A stretch of 64,000 bases of DNA from Bos javanicus (lineage: Eukaryota > Chordata > Mammalia > Artiodactyla > Bovidae), in the NCBI RefSeq assembly GCF_032452875.1, contig NC_083883.1:56294698-56358697 (forward strand), written 5' to 3'. The notes beneath the pieces are model-generated. The model saw only the letters and a list, made by a program, of their open reading frames with translations, ran no database searches and had not been told where the DNA came from. Shown here one piece after another: positions 33,425 through 43,449 of this stretch (position 1 is its first letter; each line of letters begins with the position of its first letter). The translations under genes and the position numbers were made by a program.

Positions 33425-34660
33425 CAGATATAATATGCATGGATTTATGTTACCATGGTTTAGTTAAAGAATACCAGTCCCCCAGCCACATGGTTCAAAT
33501 TTTTGTTAACCATGGTATATTAATTGTGAGTAATTGCATAAAATGTAGACTTTGCTGTTAGCTCTTCAGTTCACAGTCACTACATATGCTTATCCAGTGA
33601 CTGTTAACATCACTTCTTTCAGAGTATGTTGATGATTGGTTATGGTGTATCTGTTATTTAGTTCACTCATAGACAGCAAAGTGTATTGTTGTTTTGCCTC
33701 CTTAGTCTCTCAATGATAAACCCATGTAACATTTTACAATAATGAATAATTGAAAGAGGTAGCCAACAAAGATGAATGCAGCAAACCAATGAAAAGTGAT
33801 AATATTGAAAATGAAATTGCATGTTATCTTAGAAGATTTGAAAATGGTGACTGCAGTAAATCAACTATACTTCAATAAAAAATAAAAAAAAAAAAGAAAA
33901 TGATGACAGCAAAATGAAGATAGGATGAGACCTAGCTCTGCAGGAAGCTACAGTATGAAGCATATTGAAAAAGTCTGATAAACAACAAAGACATGATAAA
34001 GGCATTTCAACATTTTTTTAGTTTAAATTTCACTAGAAATAGAAGGCTTCTTATGATTGAAATGGAGTGTTTATTTTTATGCTGGATTGAAGACTGCGGT
34101 AAAAAATAAAATCCTGGTTTTGCTAGTCTTCATGCCACAGTTTTGCAGTTAGTTGCGACACTGAAATAAAAGGTAATTATAAGAAACTGGAGATCATACA
34201 ATTTCCTTAGCTGAGTTTTGGAAGAGATATGCAATGAAGGCATACAATTGAAAACATTCACACATCCTGATAGGAAGTAACAGTGAGTTGTATTTGTGTA
34301 GTGTGGCAAAGCGTTCACTGCACCGTACAGATAACTTGGCAGGATTTGAATAGGGCATAAGTGGAGTTATAGAAGAAATAGCTGACTGTGGGAAAGTTGA
34401 CACTAGGTTTACACTAGGTATACAGCCAGAGGAGCTTAGTGAAGATGAACTTACCAACATAAATAAGGCAAGTGGTTTGATGAAAAGGATGAATGTCCTG
34501 GGAAGTCAAACCAGCAAAAACTTCATGTTAAAGGAGCTCTTAGAGATGTAAAAGTGCAAAGGATAAAATACTGGAAGCTCATTCAGAGTTAGAATGGAGT
34601 ATAACTGTTCGCCAAGGCATAGGAAAAAAATGCTTATTCTATGTTGTTTATCACAAGAGA
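33425..34660 (+). pseudogene. Tigger (TcMar) transposase relic
   Basis: Downstream of inverted tacc-atgg sequences near 33450-33520, a frame from about 33770 reads NEIACYLRRFENGD, then (after a small insertion) DSKMKIG, LALQEATV and SILKKSDKQQRHDKG. This is the CENP-B-type helix-turn-helix found at the start of Tigger/pogo transposases. Further on, RLLMIEMECLFLCWIEDCGK matches the second DNA-binding part, and C-terminal-like text follows after a large gap. Stops and the missing DDE centre show it is dead. It predates the ruminant SINEs. Confidence 0.7.
33855..33896 (+). mobile_element. Minimal L1 3' tail insertion
   Basis: aaatcaactatacttcaata then an A-rich tail. It splits the Tigger frame and is flanked by gaaaatggtgac (33840-33851) and gaaaatgatgac (33897-33908). 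Confidence 0.65.
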
Positions 34661-34683
34661 AGAAAGCAAACACTGTTTTGTTG

Positions 34684-34884
34684 TTGTTCACTCACGAAGT
34701 TGTGTCTGACTCTTTGTGACCCCATGGACTGCAGCATGCCAGGCCTCCCTGTCTCTCACCATCTTTGGAGTTTGCCCACGTTCATGTCCATTGAGTCAGT
34801 GATGCTATCCAGCCATCTCGTCCTTTGCCACCTTCTTCTCCTTTTGCCTTCAGTCTTTCCCAGAATCAGGGTCTTTTCCATGTA
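34684..34884 (-). mobile_element. BovB 3' end, antisense
   Basis: ttgttgttcactcacgaagt through cagaatcagggtcttttcca; a short 3' remnant of about 200 bp. Confidence 0.85.
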
Positions 34885-35674
34885 AACACCGTTTAAACTA
34901 TACTTAGTAACTTTTCCAAAGAAATAAAATATTTCAGTGTTCAATATTTCTAAGTGCTTTAAAATATAAAGTACTAAATAATAGTTTTACCTTTTAAAAA
35001 ATTTCCCTATATATTTGTAACTGATGAGAGTTTTTAAAGTTTAGAAAATATTTATAGGTCACAGGACAGTCATAATGTTTCCCATTGTTTATAAGATCAC
35101 AATGCAGTTTCAGCTTGTATGGTTATTTTTATGGTTCACACTGCTGTGTATAGTGAGGAATGCCTATCTTTCTCTACCTGATAACTTTAATAAGGGAAAA
35201 AATAATTCCAACAATTCTTATATAGAAGACTTTCCAATATCTTTTTTGCTTTAAATTCTGTAAGATGGCTAGGATTCCAATTTTATGAAATTATGTAGTT
35301 TTTGCAGTTTTTGTGTATTCTAAAAATTATGATTTAATTTCAGCTTTTCTTCTTTGTTGTAGTTCTGTTCATTCTGTCTGTCATACTGTCACTTTCTCAT
35401 TTTTAATAGCACAAGTTTAGTCTAGTAAGAGACAGTGTTCTTTAACCAAGACTGGTCAGTTCCCTGCCTCTTTTCCTTTTCTTTTCCTCCTTTTTATCCA
35501 TGGTCTTCATGGAGATATGTAGAATTATGATTTTTATAGATTATAAAAGTAAAGTAGTTTCCTATTGCAGGACATTAACATATAATCCTTTTTTTCCCCT
35601 CCTTTTCTCCATCAATTAAGCCTAAAACCATGTAAGATATGCAGAGTTTTTGGTGTTTCTATGGATGCTTTGGT

Positions 35675-35872
35675 TGATTGGTTTAGTCACTTACTGGTTT
35701 GTGACCCCACGGACTGTAGTTTACCAGGCTCCTTCTGTCCATGGGATTTCCCAGGCAAAAATACTGGAGTGAGCTGCCATTTCATTCTCCAGGGGATCTT
35801 CCCTGCCCAGGGATTGAACCCAGGTCACCTACATTGACAGATTCTTTACCACTGAGCCAACAAGGAAGCCCA
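35675..35872 (-). mobile_element. Bov-tA SINE, antisense
   Basis: From ggtttagtcacttactggtt through ggggatcttccctgcccagg to gccaacaaggaagccc. Imperfect flanking repeat tatggatgct / tatagatgct. Confidence 0.82.
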
Positions 35873-35972
35873 TATAGATGCTAACTTGGTATTAAAAGCT
35901 GTGTCAAGCTGTTTCGAGTAACAGACTGGCTGGGCAGTGTGTCAAACTTCACTTCTTAATAATACTGGCAGT

Positions 35973-38537
35973 TATTGTTTAGTCGCTCAGTCGTGGCTGA
36001 CTCTGGGACAGCATGGACTGCAGCATGCAAGGCTTCCCTGTCCTTCACCATCTCTTGGAGCTTGCTCAAACTCATGTCCATTGAGTTGGTGATGCCATCC
36101 AACCATCTCATCCTCTGTCGTCCCCTTCTCCTCCTGCCTTCAATCTTTCCCAGCATTAGGATCTTTTCCAGTGAGTCAGCTTTTCACATCAGGTGGCCAA
36201 AGTATTGGATCTTCAGCTTCAACACTTCCAATGAATATTCAGGGTTGATTTCCTTTAGGACTGGCTGGTTTGATCTCTTTGCTGTCCAAGGGACTCTCAA
36301 GAGTCTTCTCCAACACCACAGTTCGAAGGCATCAATTCTTTGATGCTCAGCCTTTTTTATTGTCCAGCTCTCACATCCATACATGGAAAAACCATAGCTT
36401 TGACTATAAGGACCTTTGTAGGCAAAGTGGTGTTACTGCTTTTTAATACGCTGTCTAGGTTTGTCATTGCTTTTCTTCCAAGGAACAAGTGTCTTTTAAT
36501 TTCATGACTGCAGTCACCTTCCACAGTGATTTTTGGAGCCCAAGAAAATAAAGTCTGTCACTGTTTCCATTGTTTCCACATCTATTTGCTGTGAAGTGAT
36601 GGAACTGGATGCTCTGATCTTTGTTTTTCGAATGTTGATTTTCAAGCCAGGTTTTTCACTCTCCTTTTTCACTTTCATCAAGAGGCTGTTTAATTCCTCC
36701 TTTCTGCCATAATGGTGGTGTCATCTGCATATCTGAGATTATTGATATTTCTCCTGGCAGTCTACAGAAATGGTATGGACCTAACAGAAGCAGAAGATAC
36801 TAAGAAAAAGTGGCAAGAATACACAGAAGAACTATACAAAAAAGGCCTTCACGACCCAGATAATCACGATGATGTGATCACTTACCTAGAGCCAGACATC
36901 TTGGAATGGCAAGTCAAGTGGGCCTTAGGAAGCTTCACTATGAACAAAGCTAGTGGAGGTGATGGAATTCCAGTTGAGCTATTTCAAATCCTAAAAGATG
37001 ATGCTTTGAAAATGCTGCACTCCATATGCAAGCAAATTTGGAAAATGCAACAGTGGCCACAGGAGTGGAAAAGGTCACTTTTCATTCAAATCCCAAGGAA
37101 AGGCAATGCCAAAGAATGCTCAAATTACTGCACATTTGCACTCATCTCACACACTAGTAAAGTAATGCTGAAAATTCTCCAAGCCAGTCTTCAGCAGTAT
37201 GTGAACCATGAATTTCCAGATCTTGAAGCTGGATTTATAAAGGGCAGAGGAACTAGAGATCAAATTGCCAACATCCATTGGATCATCAAAAAAGCAAGAG
37301 AGTTCCAGAAAAACATCTATTTCTGCTTTATTGACTATGCCAAAGCCCTTGACTGTGTGGATCACAACAAACTGTGGAAAATCCTGAAAGAAATCGGATT
37401 ACCAGACCATCTGACCTGCCTCCTGAGAAATCTGTGTGCAGGTCAAGAAGCAACAGTTAGAACTGGACATGGAACAACAGACTGGTTCCAAACTCGGAAA
37501 GGAGTATGTCAAGGCTGTATATTGTCACCCTGCTTGTCTAACTTATTGCAGAGTACATCATGAGAAATGCTGGGCTGGATGAAGGAATCAAGACTGCCGG
37601 GAGAAATATCAATAACCTCAGATACCCAGATGACACCACTGTTATGGCATAAAGTGAAGAGAAATTAAGGAGCCTCTTGATGAAAGTGAAAAAGGAGAGT
37701 GAAAAAGTTGGCTTAAAGCTCAACATTCAGAAAACTAAGATCATGACATCCAGTCCCATCACTTCATGGGAAATAGATGGGCAAACAGTGGAAACAGTAA
37801 CAGAGTTTATTTTGGGGGGCTCCAAAATCACTGCAAATGGTGATTGCAGCCATGAAATTAAAAGACACTTACTCCTTGGAAAAAAGCTGTGAACAACCTA
37901 GACAACATATTAAAAAGCAGAGACATTGCTTTGCCAACAAAGGTCCATCTAGTTAAAGCTATGGTTTTTCTAGTAGTCATGTACGGATGTGAGAATTGGA
38001 CTATAAAAAAAGCTGAGCACTAAAAAATTGATGCTTTTGAACTGTGGTGTTGGAGAAGACTCTTGAGAGTCCCTTGGATTGCAAGGAAATCCAACCAGTC
38101 GATCCTATAGGAAATATGCTGTGAATATTCATTGCAAGGACTGATGCTGAAGCTGAAACTCTAATAGTTTGGCCACCTGATGTGAAGAATGGACTCACTG
38201 GAAAAGACCATGATGTTGGGAAAGATTCAAGGTGGGAGAAGAAGGGGTCGACAGAGGATGAGGTGGTTGGATGGCATCACAGACTCGATGGACATGAATT
38301 TGAGCAAGCTCCTGGAATTGGTGATGATCAGGGAAGCATGAGTCCATGGGTCACAAAGAGTCGAACACAACTGAGAAGCTGAACTGGAACTGAACCTGGC
38401 AATCTTGATTCCAGCTTGTGATCCATTGAGCCCGATATTTCCATGTTGTAATATGCATATAAGTTAAATAAGCAGGGTGACCATATACAGCCTTGATGTA
38501 CCCGTTTCCCAATTTTGAACCAGTCCATTGTTCCATA
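35973..38537 (-). mobile_element. Outer BovB LINE, antisense, interrupted
   Basis: The antisense 3' part is 35973-36759, including intact INNLRYADDTT in reverse near 36730. The 5' part resumes at 38395 (cctggcaatcttgattccag) and ends near 38537. The 1635 bases between are a sense BovB. The repeat cctggca at 36753-36759 and 38395-38401 is the target duplication of the inner copy. Confidence 0.9.
36760..38394 (+). mobile_element. Inner BovB LINE, sense, longest RT segment in window
   Basis: At 1.63 kb it is the most complete BovB here. A frame from about 36762 to 37563 encodes the region before RT and most of the fingers and palm: DLTEAEDTKKKWQEYTEELY, then MNKASGGDGIPVELF, FIDYAKALDCVDHNKLWK and KGVCQGCILSPC. 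A deletion then shifts frame; the catalytic site reads YPDD at 37623-37634 instead of YADD, with a stop 16 bases later. It ends with the normal 3' end. Endonuclease missing; inactive. Confidence 0.92.
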
Positions 38538-38569
38538 TAATGTATAATTGGCAACTACTCTGTAGTTTA

Positions 38570-38705
38570 TGGAGAAGGAAATGGCAACCCACTCCAGTGT
38601 TCTTGCCTGGAGAATCCCACGGATGGCGGAGCCTGGTGGGCTGCCATCTATGGGGTCCCACAGAGTCGGACACGACTGAAGTGACTTAGCAGCAGCAGCA
38701 GCAGC
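38570..38705 (+). mobile_element. Bov-A monomer
   Basis: ggagaaggaaatggcaaccc through gaagtgacttagcagcagca, directly 3' of the BovB compound. Confidence 0.87.
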
Positions 38706-38784
38706 TATAGTTTGCAGTGTCCTTTCCCTGTGAGACTTTTTCATTTTAACTGTATATTAACATAGTGGAACTATAAGCGGGTAT

Positions 38785-38860
38785 ATTTGTGTTTCAGAAA
38801 TGTGGAAAGTGAGGCTTTGAAGTGTGTGACATGCCCAGGATCACACCAGGAATTTATAAT
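38785..38860 (-). repeat. MIR relic
   Basis: gtggaaagtgaggctttgaa and cccaggatcacaccaggaat resemble the reverse MIR core. Confidence 0.5.
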
Positions 38861-38875
38861 TTTTTTCTGATAGGC

Positions 38876-39042
38876 AAAAGGAGAGGGGGCAGCAGAGGAT
38901 GAAATGGTTGGATAACATCCCCTACTCAATGGACGTTATTTGAGCAAACTCCAGGAGATTGTGAAGGTCAGAAGAGCCTGGCATACTGCAGTCCATGGGA
39001 TTGAAAAGAATTGATCATGACTTAGCAGTTGAACAACAATGA
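38876..39042 (+). mobile_element. BovB 3' end, sense
   Basis: gaggatgaaatggttggata through catgacttagcagttgaaca. The repeat ctgataggc flanks it at 38867-38875 and 39043-39051. Confidence 0.85.
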
Positions 39043-39064
39043 CTGATAGGCCAGAAAGTGACAA

Positions 39065-39260
39065 ATTATAACATTAAGTGACTATGCAGTTTTGGAGTCA
39101 GAGTCATGGCCTACTAGTTATGTGGTTTGAACAAAACACTTCTACTTTCTGGAAACCAGTTTTGTCATTTGTTATATGGCGGTTGGTTTTAAAATGTGGA
39201 TGCAACAGTATAGTAAATGCCTGAAAGCATTCAATAAACAGCTGCTATAATATGGTAATT
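39065..39260 (+). repeat. MIR SINE
   Basis: tatgtggtttgaacaaaaca, cagttttgtcatttgttata and aagcattcaataaacagctg follow the MIR in sense. Confidence 0.6.
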
Positions 39261-39694
39261 ATTAATATGATAACACTATCATCTTATTCTCAGGAGGTTT
39301 GATTTCAAATTTTGGGCCAATAAATAATGTTGGATGTGTCTTCTCTGTGCTTTGTGCTCTGTACTAACAGCTATCATAGAACTTACCATACAGGTTGTAA
39401 TTGTCTGTTATTTTCCTCCCATACTAGATTGTGAGCTCCTTGAAAAAAAATAGGTGTAATAGCAGTTTGCTTAAAACATTATTTATAGAGTTAATAAGAG
39501 AAGGGTTAATGCTTTGAATTCCCTAGTGAAGCACTTAATATTCACATTAGGTGTTTGTGGTACTAATAATATCTAATTACTGAGATATTATTCCTAATAG
39601 ACCCAGCTTGTCTCCATAGGAATCATGTTGTGCTTTAATGAAATATAATTTTGTAAATGACTATTATAGCTTGATAGAAAACAATTACGCAGTT

Positions 39695-39805
39695 TTAATG
39701 CTGGAAGAATCCTTGGAGTTCATGTGTTGCACTTCTCCTATTTTGTAGAAGAGGAAGCAGAGGCCCAAGGGGATAGGTGCTTTCACTAAGGTCACACTGT
39801 TGTCA
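39695..39805 (-). repeat. MIR relic
   Basis: gaagaggaagcagaggccca and ggtgctttcactaaggtcac match the reverse MIR core. Confidence 0.6.
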
Positions 39806-39824
39806 CTTCGTGTTGACAAACAGT

Positions 39825-40133
39825 GAAGTGAAAGTTGCTCAGTTGTGTCTGACTCTCTGCGACCCCATGGACTATACAGTCTATGGAATTCTTCAGGACA
39901 GAATACTGGGGTGGGTATCTTTCCTTTCTCCAGGGGATCTTCCCAACCCAGGGTAGAACTCAGGTCTCCCACATTGCAGGTGGGTTCTTTACCAGCTGAG
40001 CCACAAGGGAAGCCCAAGGATACTGGAGTGGGTATCCTATCCCTTCCCCAGGGGCTCTTCCCGACCCAGGAATTGAACTGGGGTCTCCTGCATTGCAGGA
40101 TGATTCTTTACCAACTGAGCTATCAGGGAATCC
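39825..40133 (-). mobile_element. Double-headed Bov-tA SINE, antisense
   Basis: Two tRNA-like heads (accagctgagccacaaggga at 39992 onward and ccaactgagctatcagggaa at 40111 onward) around one short Bov-A stub plus a full Bov-A tail. The 11-bp repeat tgacaaacagt flanks it at 39814-39824 and 40134-40144. A second copy of the same layout is at 49585-49901. Confidence 0.88.
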
Positions 40134-40311
40134 TGACAAACAGTATAAAACTTTAATTTTTAAAACAAGCAAAAGAAAAGTAGGGACAGTACTTGTTAAA
40201 ACCTTAGTATTGATTCCTGAAGGGGCTGAGATTAGAGATGGAGAAATTCCCTACACACTTTGGTATTCTTTAGCTTTTTACAGTGACTATATGATAGTTT
40301 TGTAACTTAAA

Positions 40312-40505
40312 TGAAAGTGAAGATCACTCAGTCATGTCCAACTCTTTGCGACCCCATGGACTATACAGTCCATGGTATTCTCTGGGCCAGAATGCTGGAG
40401 TAGATAGCCTTTCCCCTATCCAGGGGATCTTCCCAACCCAGAATCGAACCCAGGTCTCCCGCTTTGAAGGCAGATTCTTTACCAGCTGAGCTACAAGGAA
40501 AGCCC
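40312..40505 (-). mobile_element. Bov-tA SINE, antisense
   Basis: gaagatcactcagtcatgtc through accagctgagctacaaggaa. The perfect 13-bp repeat tttgtaacttaaa flanks it at 40299-40311 and 40506-40518. Confidence 0.92.
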
Positions 40506-40530
40506 TTTGTAACTTAAAAACAGTATAATT

Positions 40531-40675
40531 AGGACTTCCTTGGTGGGCCAGTGAGTAAAACTCTGTGCTTCCAATGCAGGGGGCCCGGGTTTGATCCCTC
40601 ATCAGGGAACTAGATCCCACATGCCACAAATAAGATCCATCACAACCAAATAAAAAAATAAATAAGTAAATAAAC
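40531..40675 (+). mobile_element. CHR SINE, sense
   Basis: aggacttccttggtgggcca, then gcgggcc-type text and gatccctcatcagggaacta, ending in a degenerate A-rich tail (aaataaataagtaaataaa). Confidence 0.82.
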
Positions 40676-40807
40676 CAACCCCAAATCCTGTAATAGAAGA
40701 AATAAAACACCCATGAGAGATGCAAGCTGAAGCAAAATATGTAGAGAACGTAAGACATGTCTTTGTCCTCATTGATCTGATGTTTTAGTTGGAGAAACTA
40801 AATTGTT

Positions 40808-41975
40808 TTAAATTAATTAATTTATTTTAATTGGAGGATAATAGCTTTACAATATTGTGATGGTTTTTGCCGTACATCAACATGAATTGGCCACAGGGAT
40901 GCATGTGTCCCCCCATCCTGAACTCCCCTACCTCCTCCCTCCCCACTCCATCCTCTGGGTTGTCTCAGAGCACCAGCTTTTGGTGCCCTGCTTCATACAT
41001 CATACTTGTGCTGGTCATCTATTTTACATATGGTAATGTACATGTTTCAATGCTATTCTCTCAAATATCCCACCCTTGCCTTCTCCCACTGAGTGTAAAA
41101 GTCTGTTATTTACATCTGTGTCTCCTTTGCTGCCCTGCCTGTAGGATTGTCGTTACTGTCTTTCTAAATTCCGTCGGTTCAGTTCAGTTCAGTCGCTCAG
41201 ACGTGTCTGACACTTTGTGACCCCAAGGACTGCAGCACGCCAGGCTTCTCTGTGTATCATCAACTCCTGGAGCTTGCTCAGACTTCATGTCCATTGAGTC
41301 AGTGATGCCATCCAACCATCTCATCCTCTGTTTTCTGCTTCTCCTCCTGCCCCCAATCCCTCCCAGCATCAGGGTCTTTTCCATGACTCAGTTCGTCGCA
41401 TCAGGTGGCCAGAGTATTGGAGTTTCAGCTTCAGCATCAGTCCTTCCAAAGAATATTCAGGACTGATTTCCTTTAGGATGGACTAGTTGGATGTCCTTGC
41501 AGTCCAAGGGACTCTCAGGAGTCTTCTCCAGCACCACGGTTCAAAAGCATCATTTCTTTGGCGCGAAGCTTTCTTTATAGTCCAACTCTCACATCCACAC
41601 ATGACTACTGGAAAAAAACCATTCCATATACATGCATACAGTATTTGTCTTTCTCTTTCTGACTCATTTCACTCTGTATAATAGGCACCAGTTTCATCCA
41701 CCTCATTAGAACTGACTCAAATGCATTCCTTTTTATAGCTGAGGAATATTCCATTGTGCATTTATACCACAACTTGTTTATCCACTCGTCTGTTGATGGA
41801 CATCTATGTTACTTCCATGTCCTAGCTGTTGTGGACAGTGCTTCAGTGAACATTGGGGTATACTTGTCTCCTTCAATTCTGGTTTTCCCAGGGTGTATGC
41901 CCAGCAGTGGGATTGCTGGGTCGTGTGGCAGTTCTATTCTCAGTTTTTAAAGGAATCTCTACTCTGTTTTCCGTA
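40808..41975 (-). mobile_element. L1 3' end and ORF2 end, antisense, split by BovB
   Basis: attggaggataatagcttta through gctgccctgcctgtaggatt. After the BovB it resumes with attccatatacatgcataca, cattagaactgactcaaatg and cagtgggattgctgggtcg. The 3' UTR and last part of ORF2 are present, as in the element at 1-510. Confidence 0.88.
41176..41620 (-). mobile_element. BovB 3' fragment inside L1, antisense
   Basis: ggttcagttcagttcagtcg to atgactactggaaaaaa. The L1 attcc motif is present on both sides (41168-41172 and 41621-41625), consistent with a short target repeat. Confidence 0.85.
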
Positions 41976-43382
41976 GTTATAAAGAATTTAAGGCACAGTT
42001 AGAAATAGTACAATGAAGTAGCTGATAAATTAATATTTAATTTGTATAGACAGTGTTTGTTATGTGAGTTCAAAGTTCATAGCAATGTATAGGAAGCATA
42101 TTAAAATTAAGAGTATTAGGTTATAATTATCTCTATTTTAGTTGATTATATTTTGCTCACAATAGTGTGTTTGGAAGGTTTTCCTCAAAGCTTACTGATT
42201 TTGTTGTATCTTTATTATATACTTGATCATTTTTACATGACTTCTAGAAGGTATCCTCAAATATTTACAGGAAGTAAATATTGTTTTACCACTTACTAAG
42301 CTCATATTTGCATAGGACCACTCTCTGTCTTATTTATGGAAGGAAAAACCCTGCCACTGGAAAAGTAAACCTTTGGAAAACAAGGATCAGATTTAGTATT
42401 GCCTGCTCAGCTGCCATTATTTTGAAATTTAAAAAATCTTACATTTAGTTTGTTTATATTCTTTACTCCTTTTATAAAATGCTCCGTAGCATATTTTTAA
42501 CATTTGGAAAGCTGTAATAGAAACTATTCTAGAAAGTGTGGGTATACGTTGTTGGCAGAGAGAGGCGCACTGTGGATAGATCACATTGCCTCTTGAGTAC
42601 AAGAGGAGTTTACGTTTGCTAACAATAAAGAAAAAGTAATAATACCATAACAAATATAAAGAACTGTTAGGTGTAACTGAATTTTATAGTTGATGAAAAC
42701 CCTTTACAAATAAAGTGATAGTGTTAATTGGATTCCTAAAACTTCCTTAGTATCAGGAGGCACAGAATAAGTATTTAATAATATATTATATTCTGGATAG
42801 TATCTTCACTAGTATAATAGCATTTTTTAGTAATGAGTTTCATATAACTTTTTTTTTTCAAACTGAAGATACAGTATTGATAGTCTACTCAGTGAACATG
42901 CCTGTGGAGGGCCAGGTGATTGCCTGTATTAACGTGGCTTGATGCAAAGAGAGAGTACAGTGTTTTATTCAAATTTTTTAAAGTTTTCTTACTTTTAATT
43001 TAATTAGGTTAGTTGATCTTGATCAGTATGTTTGGAATAACTCGAAGGCAAACAATCTCTAATTTTTACCTAAAAATTAGTTCATGTCTCAGTACTGTAT
43101 TTTGTTTCAGTTAACAATTTGTGGCTATTTTTATCACAGTTTCTGTTCATTGGTAATCTTTCAGAAGCAGAAATAGAGATCTGGGAATTTAAATAATTTA
43201 TTTCTGTGTGATTTTATTATGTATCTTGATGGATTCTTATTTGTGATGTTTCTCTAAAAAATGTTATTTGTAAGTATAGAGCTAGACAGATTGTATAGTT
43301 ACTATTAAAAGGCTTTTGCTCACTGGGCTTCTGTATATTCTTGATACCTCATTTCTTCTTTTTTTCCCCCCAATATTTTCAG

Positions 43383-43449
43383 ATGTTTTGGAATGTTATT
43401 AAGCCCAGGTCGAAACGTGAAGAACAGTGACATGCATTTACTGGATATG
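43383..43449 (+). CDS. RABGAP1L: RABGAP1L exon E (67-nt small exon, DUF3694)
   Basis: The acceptor is caatattttcag|ATGT behind a T- and C-rich tract, and the donor is GATATG|gtaatg. One base completes Arg; 22 codons follow (CFGMLLSPGRNV, then NSDMHLLDM), ending on a codon boundary (residues 219-240). It has no open reading frame long enough to stand out and was found by searching for the expected continuation. It sits between the 28.6-kb intron D-E and the 5.3-kb intron E-F, a context in which small exons often depend on enhancers. Skipping it alone (67 nt) would shift the frame. Confidence 0.93.

Larger units (their letters stand above)
14738..43382 (+). other. Intron D-E (28.6 kb)
   Basis: The longest intron and the repeat-rich heart of the window; its elements are listed individually. 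Stretches where I recognise nothing: 14738-15230, 16440-17640 (AT-rich with a 20-A run near 17352), 19380-19700, 19850-20400 (with a chance 78-codon frame), 21480-21870, 26760-27210, 28450-28920, 29340-30030 (polymerised T/C-rich but unnamed), 32180-33030, 34890-35670, 39260-39690 and 41980-43380. None has exon-like splice context in frame with RABGAP1L. Confidence 0.7.
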
